This document shows, piece by piece, positions 1 to 8,216 of a DNA stretch of 38,624 bases. Position numbers and translations under genes: made by a program. How positions within the stretch are numbered: the first letter of the stretch is position 1; every line of letters starts with the position of its first letter. Origin of the DNA: Thermotogota bacterium ADurb.Bin062 (GTDB lineage: Bacteria > Thermotogota > Thermotogae > MWEM01); assembly GCA_002071085.1 (NCBI GenBank), contig MWEM01000024.1:1-38624 (forward strand). The letters run 5' to 3'. A model generated the notes under the pieces. The model had not been told where the DNA came from, searched no databases, and worked only from the letters and a program-made list of their open reading frames with translations.

Positions 1-1
1 A

Positions 2-238
2 TTATCCTTGAACGGGAAGCTATTTGTGGAATTTATCGCATTAATATACCTGTCCTATGTGAAGAAGCGAATGCAGGACGCGAAGTTGTTCGAGAGATGG
101 ACGCTTCAGGGCTTGTTGGATGAGTTGGACTCTATCGAGCTGTATGAGGTTCCTGGTCACGGAAGAATCCTCAGCGAGGTCACCAAGAAGCAGGAGCAGC
201 TCTATCGGGATTTGGGCGTCAATCCGCCATCATTATAG
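2..238 (+). CDS. C-terminal end of an IS4/IS1634-type transposase (partial)
   Basis: The reading frame is open to the left edge and ends at the TAG at 236-238, so only the last 78 or so residues are present. The segment LFVEFIALIYLSYVKKRM followed by a helical stretch ending in LLDELDSIELYE is typical of the tail of IS4-superfamily (IS1634-like) DDE transposases, where these helices follow the catalytic glutamate. The catalytic residues lie outside the window, so activity cannot be judged. No terminal inverted repeat is obvious in the 60 bases after the stop, although the outer end may lie further downstream. Family assignment is from recognised sequence style and is moderately sure. Confidence 0.7.
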   Translation, partial: LSLNGKLFVEFIALIYLSYVKKRMQDAKLFERWTLQGLLDELDSIELYEVPGHGRILSEVTKKQEQLYRDLGVNPPSL

Positions 239-267
239 ATACCGGGAATGTAAGATAAAAAGTAAAA

Positions 268-288
268 GCGGGCCAAATATCGGCCCGC
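268..288 (-). terminator. Intrinsic terminator read leftward
   Basis: A 7-bp perfect stem GCGGGCC/GGCCCGC (268-274 with 282-288) has a 7-nt loop. Read on the minus strand it is followed by TTTTACTTTTT. On the plus strand no T-run follows, so it serves leftward transcription. It lies 7 nt past the stop codon of the leftward ORF at 296-532. Confidence 0.75.
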
Positions 289-295
289 CCTAATG

Positions 296-532
296 CTATT
301 TAGGGGAAGAAACCCTCCCCTCGATTATGTGCCAACAATCGATCACCTCCTTTTGGACGAAGATCGCCAAAAATCGGCGGTAGTCAAGATTACGTGTACT
401 GTGGTACTGTTCTTTGGTGCTGGTTCCATCCGGCCGGATGCCCTTCAAAGTAACTAGGGTTACCATATAATTAGACGAGTTCCCCGGATGTTTTGTTCGC
501 AGGGACTTTTCTGTTCTCTTTTCGTGTGCCAC
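296..532 (-). CDS. Small uncharacterised protein (leftward, 78 aa)
   Basis: I do not recognise this ORF. It starts with GTG at 532 (or the internal ATG at 466, giving 56 aa) and encodes a basic N-terminus, then a segment with MVTLVTLKGIRPDGTS and an aromatic-rich C-terminus. No clear Shine-Dalgarno sequence precedes either start. The best argument for a real transcript is the leftward terminator that begins 7 nt after the stop. It could also be the remnant of a larger gene disrupted by the adjacent transposon and repeats. No function can be offered. Confidence 0.4.
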   Translation of the reverse strand: MAHEKRTEKSLRTKHPGNSSNYMVTLVTLKGIRPDGTSTKEQYHSTRNLDYRRFLAIFVQKEVIDCWHIIEGRVSSPK

Positions 533-670
533 TATAAAATACTGACACCGAAATATGTGAGTTTTTTAAAAGAAATAGCTTCAAAGCCGGCAACTCGAGT
601 TGACTCCCCTCACCGTGTTCGGGTAGCGCATCGGCAGCTCTACAGTAATTCTTCCTCGTACGATCCTCGG

Positions 671-786
671 GTGGGTCAAGCTATGGGGTGCAATCAAGAA
701 ACAAGGCCTGAATCGATCGCACGATTTTTTGTCCACGTAGTCATCGCGGCGTAAGCGCTTCTTCTTCTCGCGACGGCGCGATACGC
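671..786 (-). repeat. About 115-bp dispersed element, copy 1
   Basis: This segment contains AAGCTATGGGGTGCAATCAA, then a CGATCGCACG core, then the GGCGTAAGCGC/CGCGACGGCGCGAT stem-loop. Its reverse complement is present at about 30959-31075, and a more diverged same-strand relative with an insertion is at about 20476-20634. In each case it sits at the edge of a repeat array. It has no coding capacity and may be a miniature mobile element or a structured RNA remnant. Confidence 0.65.
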
Positions 787-804
787 TAGGGAACACCTGG
801 GAAC

Positions 805-1782
805 GCCAACTTTTAAGTTGGCATGTCGTGAAAAAAGCTCACACAGAGGGCGCGGAGAACACAGAGGAAAAACTGGCAAGGTGCAGAGTTCTCCCGAAAA
901 GGAAAAGACATGCCGGACTAAAGTCCGGCGTTCCCAAGCGTTCCCAGGGCGTATCACAAGAGTAAAAGGCGGATCGCGGGGTCGTAAAAACCACTTACCC
1001 TGCGATAACACACACGGTCATCGCGGCGTAAGCGCCTCTTCTTCTCGCGACGGCGCGATACGCTTTTGTACATGTCTCGAAAAACAGGGTTCGCACAGAG
1101 GGCTCAGAGAACACAGAGAAAAGACTGAAGAAAACTCGCGGGGCCAACTTTTAAGTTGGCATGTCTTGAAAAAAGCTCACACAGAGGGAACGGAGAACAC
1201 AGAGGAAAAACTGGCAAGGTGCAGAGTTCTCCCGAAAAGGAAAAGACATGCCGGACTAAAGTCCGGCGTTCCCAAGCGTTCCCAGGGCGTATCACAAGAG
1301 TAAAAGGCGGATCGCGGGGTCGTAAAAACCACTTACCCTGCGATAACACACACGGTCATCGCGGCGTAAGCGCCTCTTCTTCTCGCGACGGCGCGATACG
1401 CTTTTGTACATGTCTTTAAAAAAACAGGGTTCGCACAGAGGGCACAGAGAAAAGACCGAAGAAAGCTCGCGGGGCCGACTTCCAGTCGGCCTGTCTCTCT
1501 GGGAACGCCAACTTTTAAGTTGGCATGTCTAGATAAAAGCTCACACAGAGGGCACAGAGATCACAGAGGAATAACTGGCAAGGGACAGGGTTCTCTCGGA
1601 AAAAAAGACATGCCGGACTAAAGTCCGGCGTTCCCAAGCGGTCCTAGGGCGGGTCACAAGAGTAAAAGGCGGATCGCGGGGTCGTAAAAACCACTTACCC
1701 CGCGATAACACACACGGTCATCGCGGCGTAAGCGCCTCTTCTTCTCGCGACGGCGCGATACGCTTTTGTACAGGTCTTTAAA
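805..1782. repeat. Three tandem composite repeat units (period about 340-365 bp)
   Basis: Units begin at the palindrome GCCAACTTTTAAGTTGGC at 805, 1143 and 1507. Each continues in the same order through CACAGAGG units, a GCCGGACTAAAGTCCGGC palindrome, the ATCGCGGGG...GCGAT segment and the GGCGTAAGCGCC stem-loop, ending near TTTTGTACA (about 1080, 1418, 1782). The first two are nearly identical over about 275 bp. The third carries small indels and substitutions. A further partial unit follows to about 2010. Confidence 0.85.
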
Positions 1783-2028
1783 AAAACAGGGGTCGCACAG
1801 AGGGCACAGAGAACACAGAGGAAAACCTGGCAAAGGACAAGGTTCTCCCGGAAAAAGAAAAGACATGCCGGACTAAAGTCCGGCGTTCCCAGTGCTTTCA
1901 CAAAAAACAGGGGTCGCACGGAGGGCACGGAGAACACAGAGGAAAAACTGGCAAGGTGCAGAGTTCTCCCGAAAAGGAAAAGACATGCCGGACTAAAGTC
2001 CGGCGTTCCCAGGGCGTTCCCATTTTGG

Positions 2029-2052
2029 TGTACCTCGATATTATGCTCACAC
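2029..2052 (+). repeat. 24-bp element shared with 21037-21060
   Basis: Starts TGTACCTCGATATTAT and ends CTCACAC. The same 24 bases with one change (G to A after TATTAT) occur at 21037-21060. In both places it lies exactly where a repeat array ends and a promoter for a rightward gene begins. TATTAT could be a -10 box, though no convincing -35 box is conserved. Its role is unknown. Confidence 0.6.
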
Positions 2053-2086
2053 CTCCTCAGAGGGTGAGCGTCTTTTATGCTATAAT
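2045..2086 (+). promoter_or_regulatory. Inverted repeat and extended -10 promoter for the kinase-HDOD pair
   Basis: GCTCAC (2045-2050) and GTGAGC (2064-2069) form an inverted repeat around CCTCCTCAGAGG. This could be an operator, or a weak terminator given the following TCTTTT. Just downstream is TGC-TATAAT (-10 at 2081-2086), an extended -10 with no good -35. The start of transcription would be near 2093, about 40 nt before the GTG start codon. Confidence 0.5.
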
Positions 2087-2133
2087 TGAGTCACTGAACA
2101 TAAAATGGCCCGAACGGATAACGAGGGATCATT

Positions 2134-3624
2134 GTGCAAGCTGAAGCAGCCATAGATCGTTTTCTAACCATCGTGTCCACCTTTTCGAGGGAACTCAATA
2201 CGGCGAAAAAGGCCTTGGATGTTTACCACGCGATTGTCAAAGTCCTGAGACGATTCTTCGACATCCACTCTTTTTGCGTTCTCGAGCAAAAGGGGCCTTC
2301 GGATTGGATTTCCATCTGGAGCGATCCGACCTTTCCGTTCGGGTTCGATGAACTGACGCCGTACGTGCAGCTCGCGCAAGAAAGGCGGTCGTTCAGCATA
2401 TATCCATTGGATGAGGGACACCTTCTGATCTTGCCCTCTCTAAAGTCCGGTCGGGTCGTGTCGGTACTGATGGGTTACCTACAGGACGATCCGGAGGAGT
2501 CTTTACGGGAAAATGAGAGCGTGGTGGGGTTCATCATGTTCTTTTCAGGGCTGGTTCTCGAAAACTTACGACTGTATCGGGAGGTCTTGGACAGCGCGGC
2601 CGTTCAAGAGGGCTTGAAAAAGTACTATCAGACGATGTTGGACAGTATGGACGAGGCCATCAGTGTCTGGGACGAAAATCGATCGTTAGTTTTCACGAAT
2701 CAATCCTACATCCGGGCCGATCCGAGCGAGAGTATCCTCGAGATTATCAAAGACCTCGTGACGCAAAGCTATAGCAATCGCAATCACAACACTCTGGAGA
2801 AAGAGATCGCGGGGCATTTCTATTCGTTCGGGACGGTTCTTTTAGGGAATCCCGACCAAGTTTTAGTCAGTATGGAGGATATCTCCAACACCAAAGAGTT
2901 GGAGCGCATCAAAAAACTCGATCAAATTCGGACCGAGTTCGTTTCGAACATCTCGCACGAGTTCCGAACGCCGCTCGCAGCGATAAAGGCTTACGCGGAG
3001 ACCATACGCGACTCTTTTGGCTCTCTCGACGAGGAGACCGGTCAGCAGTTCATGATGACCATATTAGAGCAGAGTGAGCATTTGGAGGGACTTCTTAATC
3101 GACTGCTGGACTTCTCACGGCTGGAGAACCAAGCGATGCGCCCCGAGATCGAGGACTTCGATTTGATCGAGCAGGTTCGAGATGTGGAGCAGCGCGTCCA
3201 GAAGATGTTACAGACGTACGCCGTGTCTTTTTCGATCGAAACCAAGCTCCCTGAAGCCGTCGTTCGTGGCGATCCGAAGCAGATCAACCAGGTAGTTTTC
3301 AATTTAGTGGCAAACGCAATCAAATATCGTGACACGAAGAAGCTCGAAAGGTGGGCGAAGGTGATCGTCGAGGAGTCGGAGGAAGAGGGGAAGGTGACGC
3401 TGACAGTCGAAGATAACGGCATAGGTATTCCGGAAGAGAGCGCGGATAAGGTCTTCGAAAAATTCTATCGGGTGGATACCAGCTTAACTTACTCGGTGGA
3501 AGGCACCGGGTTGGGTTTGGCGGTCGTGAAAGAAATACTCGATATGCACCGCGCGGTGATCACGGTCAAAAGCCAAATAGGAATAGGGTCTTCTTTCTCG
3601 TTTTCCTTGCCGAAGGCTGGGTAA
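2134..3624 (+). CDS. Sensor histidine kinase (GAF-like and PAS-like input, HisKA/HATPase)
   Basis: A 496-aa kinase starting at GTG, with GAGGG at 2122-2126 seven nt upstream. The N-terminal 160 residues resemble a GAF-type sensor domain without membrane segments. Residues about 165-250 look PAS-like (DSMDEAISVWDENRSLVFTN). The HisKA box is SNISHEFRTPLAAIKAY with phosphoacceptor His275. It is followed by the N box (VFNLVANAIKYRD), G1 (VEDNGIGIPEES), F box (VFEKFYRVDTS) and G2 (GTGLGLAVVKEIL), all intact. It is therefore a soluble, probably active kinase. No response regulator gene is adjacent. Instead an HDOD protein follows after 6 nt, suggesting co-transcription and perhaps a shared pathway. 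The signal sensed is unknown. Confidence 0.92.
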   Translation: MQAEAAIDRFLTIVSTFSRELNTAKKALDVYHAIVKVLRRFFDIHSFCVLEQKGPSDWISIWSDPTFPFGFDELTPYVQLAQERRSFSIYPLDEGHLLILPSLKSGRVVSVLMGYLQDDPEESLRENESVVGFIMFFSGLVLENLRLYREVLDSAAVQEGLKKYYQTMLDSMDEAISVWDENRSLVFTNQSYIRADPSESILEIIKDLVTQSYSNRNHNTLEKEIAGHFYSFGTVLLGNPDQVLVSMEDISNTKELERIKKLDQIRTEFVSNISHEFRTPLAAIKAYAETIRDSFGSLDEETGQQFMMTILEQSEHLEGLLNRLLDFSRLENQAMRPEIEDFDLIEQVRDVEQRVQKMLQTYAVSFSIETKLPEAVVRGDPKQINQVVFNLVANAIKYRDTKKLERWAKVIVEESEEEGKVTLTVEDNGIGIPEESADKVFEKFYRVDTSLTYSVEGTGLGLAVVKEILDMHRAVITVKSQIGIGSSFSFSLPKAG

Positions 3625-3630
3625 CCGGCT

Positions 3631-4476
3631 ATGGAACTAAAAAAACAGGTTCAACTGATCGAATCGCTGCCTTCTCCGGATTTCATACTCAAAAAGATCG
3701 TCGATACCGCCAGTAGCTCCTCCGCTTCGGCTAAGGAGCTCAACGAGGTCGTATCCAAAGACACGGGGTTCGTCAGCAAACTGCTGAAGCTGGCGAACTC
3801 GTCTTACTACGGATTGCCGAAGAAGGTGTCGAAGCTGACTGAGGCCATTATGATCTTGGGGTTTAAAACCGTTCGCAATATGGCCTTAAGCATCTTCGCG
3901 AATGAACAGCTGTTTTCCTTCAAATCGAAGGAACTGCAATTAAGAGAATTGTGGATTCATTCGCTATCGGTCGCCACGATCGGAGAAACCATCGCGGAGC
4001 GTATCGGGTTTTCCAATAAAGAGGAGCTGTTTCTGTGCGGGTTGCTGCACGATGTCGGAAAAACCGTTCAAGGAATTCTCTTTCCGACGCTTTTCGATGC
4101 GATCGTGAAGGTGTCGCGCACGAAAGGATGGACCTACTATCGTACTGAAAAGGAGCTGGAAGTTCCAACTCACGAACAACTCGCCGAGATGCTGATGGAG
4201 AAATGGAACTTCCCCGAGCTAGTGACCTTGGCCGCGACCAGGCATCATCGGACGGACGACTTTGGCAGTTCCATCTATACCGATGTGGTGTATATCACGT
4301 CGCTTTCCACCTATATCGCGGAGCGGATGAGATATGGCGACAACGGGGCGGGCGCGCCGATCCCGATCAAGCACAATCTTTGGAAAGAGCTGGGCCTTTC
4401 CCCGTTGATCCTCAAAGACATCGCGCGGATGAGCGCAGAAAAGATCAATCGATTGTCAGAGTTTTACAGTACATAA
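3631..4476 (+). CDS. HDOD domain signalling protein
   Basis: A 281-aa protein with an N-terminal HDOD domain (LPSPDFILKKIVDTASS, then ANSSYYGLPKKVSKLTEAI and ILGFKTVRNMALSIF), a family found in bacterial signalling proteins often linked to two-component or c-di-GMP systems. Unlike many HDOD proteins it keeps an HD pair (LLHDVGKTV, His140-Asp141) and further histidines (ATRHHRTDD), so metal binding or residual hydrolase activity is possible. The start at 3631 lies 6 nt after the kinase stop, so the two are probably translated from one mRNA. The specific target is unknown. Confidence 0.88.
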   Translation: MELKKQVQLIESLPSPDFILKKIVDTASSSSASAKELNEVVSKDTGFVSKLLKLANSSYYGLPKKVSKLTEAIMILGFKTVRNMALSIFANEQLFSFKSKELQLRELWIHSLSVATIGETIAERIGFSNKEELFLCGLLHDVGKTVQGILFPTLFDAIVKVSRTKGWTYYRTEKELEVPTHEQLAEMLMEKWNFPELVTLAATRHHRTDDFGSSIYTDVVYITSLSTYIAERMRYGDNGAGAPIPIKHNLWKELGLSPLILKDIARMSAEKINRLSEFYST

Positions 4477-4552
4477 TCGAAAAAGAACCGTAAGGAGCGC
4501 TCGGTCTATCAAAAGGGTATCACCGGGCAAAAAACTAAAGGAGGAAAGAGAG

Positions 4553-5575
4553 ATGCGAGTGGGCGTGTTAACGGGCGGTGGGGATTGTCCAGGACTAAAC
4601 GCGGTTGTGAGAGGTATCGTCTCCGCCAGGGATCCGGATACCGAAATATTCGGTTTTATGAACGGCTGGCAGGGCACGCTGGATGGAGAGTACGTCCATT
4701 TGACCGACGAGGACGTAGAGGGGATCCATATTTTGGGTGGGACAATCTTGGGAACATCACGAACAAATCCGTTTAAAAAAGAGGCGGATACCCGAAAAAT
4801 GTTCGACACCTTAGCAAAACTGAAGATAGACGCGTTGATCGCGATAGGGGGCGACGATACCCTCTCGGTCGCCGCGAAGATGACGGCCTACCACTTCCCC
4901 GTCGTAGGCGTTCCGAAAACAATCGACAACGACGTTTCACAAACGGATTACACCTTTGGGTTTCACACCGCTGTCAACGTCGGGGCCGATGCGATCGACC
5001 GCCTACATTCGACGGCCAAATCGCACAAACGGGTCTTCTACGTGGAACTGATGGGTCGCGAAGCCGGTTGGATCGCGCTGGAGGCAGGGATGGCCGCGGG
5101 AGCGCATCTGATCGTGATTCCTGAATATCCGATGACTATGGATGAGATACTGAGGATGGTCGACAGCCGGATGAAACGAGGAGGATACGCGATCGTTGCC
5201 GTCGCGGAAGGCTTCAAGCCGGTAGATCTCGACAACACCATACAAGATGACTCTCAGATCGATGCCTTCGGCCATATCCAGCTGGGCGGCATTGCAAATT
5301 ACCTGAAGAAGATCACAAAAGAGAAGCTGGGATACGATACCCGATCGGTCATCTTGGGACACTTGCTTCGCGGTGGCACCCCTACCGCTTTCGACCGTAT
5401 ACTAGGCTCACGCTACGGGGTGCAGGCGATGGAATTGATCAAGAAAAAAGACTTCGGTCGGATGGTCGCTTTGAAAGGGAACGAGATCGTTTCGGTTCCG
5501 ATAGAATACGCCGTCGCGACGAAAAAATTGGTACCTTACGAATACTACAAGATGTGTAGTCTGTTTTTCGGATGA
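4553..5575 (+). CDS. pfp: 6-phosphofructokinase, probably pyrophosphate-dependent
   Basis: A 340-aa phosphofructokinase that phosphorylates fructose 6-phosphate in glycolysis. It shows the N-terminal GVLTGGGDCPGLNAVVRG phosphate-donor loop, PKTIDNDV (catalytic Asp125) and MGREAGWIALEAG. Two positions that separate donor use carry the PPi-type residues: GGDD at 99-102 rather than GGDG, and Lys122 in PKTIDND rather than Gly. Overall length and style fit the short group III (actinobacterial/Thermotoga-like) enzymes, which may use PPi and sometimes also ATP. AAAGGAGG (4537-4544) lies 8 nt before the ATG. The gene overlaps the start region of the next one. Confidence 0.92.
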   Translation: MRVGVLTGGGDCPGLNAVVRGIVSARDPDTEIFGFMNGWQGTLDGEYVHLTDEDVEGIHILGGTILGTSRTNPFKKEADTRKMFDTLAKLKIDALIAIGGDDTLSVAAKMTAYHFPVVGVPKTIDNDVSQTDYTFGFHTAVNVGADAIDRLHSTAKSHKRVFYVELMGREAGWIALEAGMAAGAHLIVIPEYPMTMDEILRMVDSRMKRGGYAIVAVAEGFKPVDLDNTIQDDSQIDAFGHIQLGGIANYLKKITKEKLGYDTRSVILGHLLRGGTPTAFDRILGSRYGVQAMELIKKKDFGRMVALKGNEIVSVPIEYAVATKKLVPYEYYKMCSLFFG

Positions 5576-5595
5576 GCCTTCGAGGAGGCGAGCGT

Positions 5596-6117
5596 ATGGA
5601 GGACAAGGGAGAGATCGTTCGATGGGTAAAGGCCGTCATAGACGCTTACGTCAAAAATCGAAAAGTCATTCCGGTTCCCGAAGATCTATCAGAAGCATTG
5701 ACCGGCAGAAGGGCCGGGGCCTTCGTTTCAATACACACCGTCGACCACCGTTTGAGGGGATGTATCGGCACGATTGAGCCAACCCAGAGCTCGTTGGCCT
5801 TAGAACTCCGCTCAAATGCTATAGCGGCCGCGACGCGAGACCCTCGATTCCCTCCTATAGAACCGGAAGAGCTCGACCATTTGACGATTTCGGCGGATGT
5901 GTTGGAGGCACCAGAAAGAGTGAAGGATATGAGCGAATTGGATCCGAAAGAGTATGGCGTAATCGTGAAGAGCGGCTTCCGAAAAGGTCTTCTACTTCCG
6001 GATCTCGAAGGCGTAGAGACCGTGGAGGCGCAGGTGGCGATCGCTAAAAGGAAGGCCGGAATAGAGGAAGACGAGCCCGTCACAGTCTATCGTTTTCGCG
6101 TCACGAGATACCATTGA
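5596..6117 (+). CDS. amrA: AMMECR1 domain protein (AmmeMemoRadiSam system protein A)
   Basis: A 173-aa protein of the AMMECR1 family, recognised by RLRGCIGTIEP and by GFRKGLLLPDLEGVETVEAQ near the C-terminus. The start at 5596 is chosen because GAGGAGG (5582-5588) lies 7 nt upstream. An in-frame ATG at 5572 overlapping the pfp stop has no such site. The biochemical role of the family is unresolved. It co-occurs with a Memo-like protein and the radical-SAM enzyme encoded just downstream, with translational coupling likely. No Memo gene is in this window. Confidence 0.9.
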   Translation: MEDKGEIVRWVKAVIDAYVKNRKVIPVPEDLSEALTGRRAGAFVSIHTVDHRLRGCIGTIEPTQSSLALELRSNAIAAATRDPRFPPIEPEELDHLTISADVLEAPERVKDMSELDPKEYGVIVKSGFRKGLLLPDLEGVETVEAQVAIAKRKAGIEEDEPVTVYRFRVTRYH

Positions 6118-6137
6118 GCGCTAAAGAGGTGTTTGAA

Positions 6138-7127
6138 GTGCGTGAAGCCTTGTTCTACGAGGAAATAGAAAACGGGTCGGTACGGTGTTTGCTGTGTCCG
6201 AGGCATTGTGTCATCGATAAGGGACAGGTGGGGTTTTGCCGGACGCGAAAGAACGTGGACGGCGTTTTGTATACCTTGATCTACGGACGACTCTCCTCGA
6301 TCGCTACGGATCCGATCGAAAAAAAACCGCTCTATCATTATCATCCCGGGACGAAGATCCTTTCTGTCGGAACGTGGGGATGCAACATGAGCTGCCCTTG
6401 GTGCCAAAATCATGAAATCTCACAAGGCACGCCGCAAACACAAAAAGTGGACCCGGAACGACTGGTGCACATCGCTTTGGACCGGAATTCTCCGGGCATC
6501 GCGTACACCTACAACGAACCGATGATTTGGTTCGAATTCGTGCTGGACACCTCTCGAATGGCCAGCGCCGACGGCCTCTACAACGTCTTGGTCACGAACG
6601 GGTACGTATCGGCCGACCCGTTTAAGCTCCTTTTACAGACGGTGCAGGCGATGAATATCGATCTGAAAGGTTTTGATCAACGGTTTTACCAAAAACGCTG
6701 CTCGGCGGATCTCGAGGTGGTCAAACGCAATATCCAACTCGCCTATGAAGAAGGCGTGCACGTCGAACTCACCACGCTACTCATCCCGGACGAGAACGAC
6801 AGCGTCGAAAAGATTAACGAGCAGTGTCAGTGGATCGCCTCGATCGACCCCGCGATCCCTTTGCACCTGTCGCTCTACTTTCCTGCCTACCGATTCAACA
6901 AGCCGCCAACGGACCTGAACCGCGCGATCGAGCTTTGGAAAACGGCGAAAAAGACGCTTCAATACGTCTATCTCGGAAACCAGCTGGAATCCGAGTATCA
7001 GAGAACGCTCTGCCCGTACTGCTCAAACGTTCTTATCGAAAGGAGCGGGTATCAGATACAGATCGTCGGGCTGGGGGAAGGGAGAAGATGTCAGCAATGC
7101 CATCGCCAGATCCCCATAGTCTTGTAA
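6138..7127 (+). CDS. amrS: AmmeMemoRadiSam system radical SAM enzyme
   Basis: A 329-aa radical-SAM protein with the 4Fe-4S motif CNMSCPWC (Cys82, Cys86, Cys89), preceded by an extra cysteine cluster CLLCPRHC and followed by a C-terminal zinc-ribbon-like pair (CPYC and CQQC). This layout matches the pyruvate-formate-lyase-activase-like enzyme always linked with AMMECR1. Start chosen at GTG 6138: AAAGAGG (6123-6129) is 8 nt upstream and the protein then begins MREALFYEE like its homologues. A TTG at 6114, overlapping the upstream stop codon, is possible. The substrate is unknown. The 3' end overlaps the apbE start by 40 bp. Confidence 0.9.
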   Translation: MREALFYEEIENGSVRCLLCPRHCVIDKGQVGFCRTRKNVDGVLYTLIYGRLSSIATDPIEKKPLYHYHPGTKILSVGTWGCNMSCPWCQNHEISQGTPQTQKVDPERLVHIALDRNSPGIAYTYNEPMIWFEFVLDTSRMASADGLYNVLVTNGYVSADPFKLLLQTVQAMNIDLKGFDQRFYQKRCSADLEVVKRNIQLAYEEGVHVELTTLLIPDENDSVEKINEQCQWIASIDPAIPLHLSLYFPAYRFNKPPTDLNRAIELWKTAKKTLQYVYLGNQLESEYQRTLCPYCSNVLIERSGYQIQIVGLGEGRRCQQCHRQIPIVL

Positions 7128-8152
7128 CCTTACAAAAAAGGGTCTGGTTTTATGCCCTGTTGCTCCTCATTTTCGCTGTCGCCGTCTTTTCCTTACTTTT
7201 AACCAAGAAAACCGCGCCTTACACGACGAAAGACGCGATCCAGATGGGGACCTATATGCGGATTTGTCTGGGTACCGAGAAAAATCCGCATACCCTGATC
7301 GACGCGATGATTCGGGAAGTGAAAAGGATAGAGAATAAGTATTCTTTCCACAATAAGGAAAACGTGTTAGCCGAAATCAATTGGAACGGTGAAGAATGGA
7401 CCTATGTGGATGAGGAAACGCAGTTCATCTTGGAAAGGTCCTACGAATTGGCGCTTACCACGAAAGGCGCCTTCGATCCTGTTCTCGGGCGTTTAACGAG
7501 GTTGTGGGGCTTCGACCGGATAGACAAAGACGATGTCGCCTTTCGCGTGCCTACCGACGAAGAGCTCGCGACCGCCCGCCAGGCATCGGGATATCGCAAC
7601 CTGGAGATCCGAGGAGACACCGTGCGCCTGAAAAACGGCGCGCTCCTGGACCTGGGGGGAATCGTGAAGGGATACGCGATCGACCGGTGCGTACAAGTGG
7701 CCAGGGAATTGGATCCGAGCGCCACCGGTTATGTGGACATCGGCGGTGATATCGGCATTATCGGGCCGAAGTTCGGAGGCGCCGACTGGATTATCAGTGT
7801 GCAACCCCCCCGCGAGATCGCGGGAGTGCGACAAATGGCGGCAGTTTTTTTGAAAACAGGCGGGATCGCGACCTCCGGCGATTATCAGCGCTATTTTGAG
7901 GTTGATGGGAAGAGATACCACCATATCCTCAACGGGGAGACCGGTATGCCTTCCACCGGAACGATCTCGGTAACCGTGATCGCGCAAAACTCTATGGATG
8001 CGGACGCGCTCTCGACAGCCGGAATGGTTTTGGAGGCGGACTACGTTTTGCAGATACTCCCCCGTTTGGGAGGGCAGGCGCTGATCATCGATTCGGAACT
8101 ACACAAGCGAGCGACAGACGGATGGGCCTCTTTTGAAAAGAACCACCCGTAA
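7088..8152 (+). CDS. apbE: FAD:protein FMN transferase ApbE (membrane-anchored)
   Basis: A 354-aa ApbE family protein, which attaches FMN covalently to a threonine of target flavoproteins such as Rnf/Nqr subunits on the outer face of the membrane. Residues about 20-37 form a hydrophobic anchor (VWFYALLLLIFAVAVFSL) with no lipobox cysteine, so it is held by a membrane helix rather than lipid. Family motifs are present: QMGTYMRI, DPVLGRLTRLWGF, DLGGIVKGYAIDR, YVDIGGDIGI, GGIATSGDYQRYF, and the metal-binding MDADALSTAGMV. Start ATG 7088 lies inside the end of the preceding gene. No Rnf or Nqr gene is in the window to show its target. Confidence 0.93.
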   Translation: MSAMPSPDPHSLVTLQKRVWFYALLLLIFAVAVFSLLLTKKTAPYTTKDAIQMGTYMRICLGTEKNPHTLIDAMIREVKRIENKYSFHNKENVLAEINWNGEEWTYVDEETQFILERSYELALTTKGAFDPVLGRLTRLWGFDRIDKDDVAFRVPTDEELATARQASGYRNLEIRGDTVRLKNGALLDLGGIVKGYAIDRCVQVARELDPSATGYVDIGGDIGIIGPKFGGADWIISVQPPREIAGVRQMAAVFLKTGGIATSGDYQRYFEVDGKRYHHILNGETGMPSTGTISVTVIAQNSMDADALSTAGMVLEADYVLQILPRLGGQALIIDSELHKRATDGWASFEKNHP

Positions 8153-8216
8153 ACCGCGAACCTCCGCTCCGAAAACGGCGGGGCTCCAAAGGCGCGGGGA
8201 CTCGGAGCTCCCTTTG

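Larger units (their letters stand above)
533..2028. repeat. Gene-free mosaic of intergenic hairpin repeats
   Basis: No gene is supported here. ORFs across it are low-complexity shadows of repeats. Elements seen repeatedly: (a) 18-nt palindromes such as GCCAACTTTTAAGTTGGC (805-822) and GCCGGACTAAAGTCCGGC (912-929), usually joined to GGAACG on one side and ATGTCT on the other; (b) runs of CACAGAGGG/CACAGAGAA units; (c) a stem-loop block containing GGCGTAAGCGCC and TCGCGACGGCGCGA; (d) a segment bounded by ATCGCGGGG and CCCTGCGAT. The same parts recur in other gaps of the window (20476-20960, 24040-24500, 29770-29940, 30597-31075, 37975-38624). Confidence 0.85.

Noticed and set aside
818..1419. 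Long ORFs (up to 161 codons) across the left repeat array
   Set aside because: They repeat themselves with the repeat units, contain only basic low-complexity sequence, lack ribosome-binding sites, and arise because the stem-loop repeats happen to be open.
4203..4493. Overlapping ORF in HDOD gene and similar antisense ORFs throughout
   Set aside because: They lie within well-supported genes in other frames, with composition expected of shadows.
6824..7087. Upstream extension of the apbE frame
   Set aside because: It is a shadow inside the radical SAM gene. The membrane anchor of ApbE begins just after ATG 7088.
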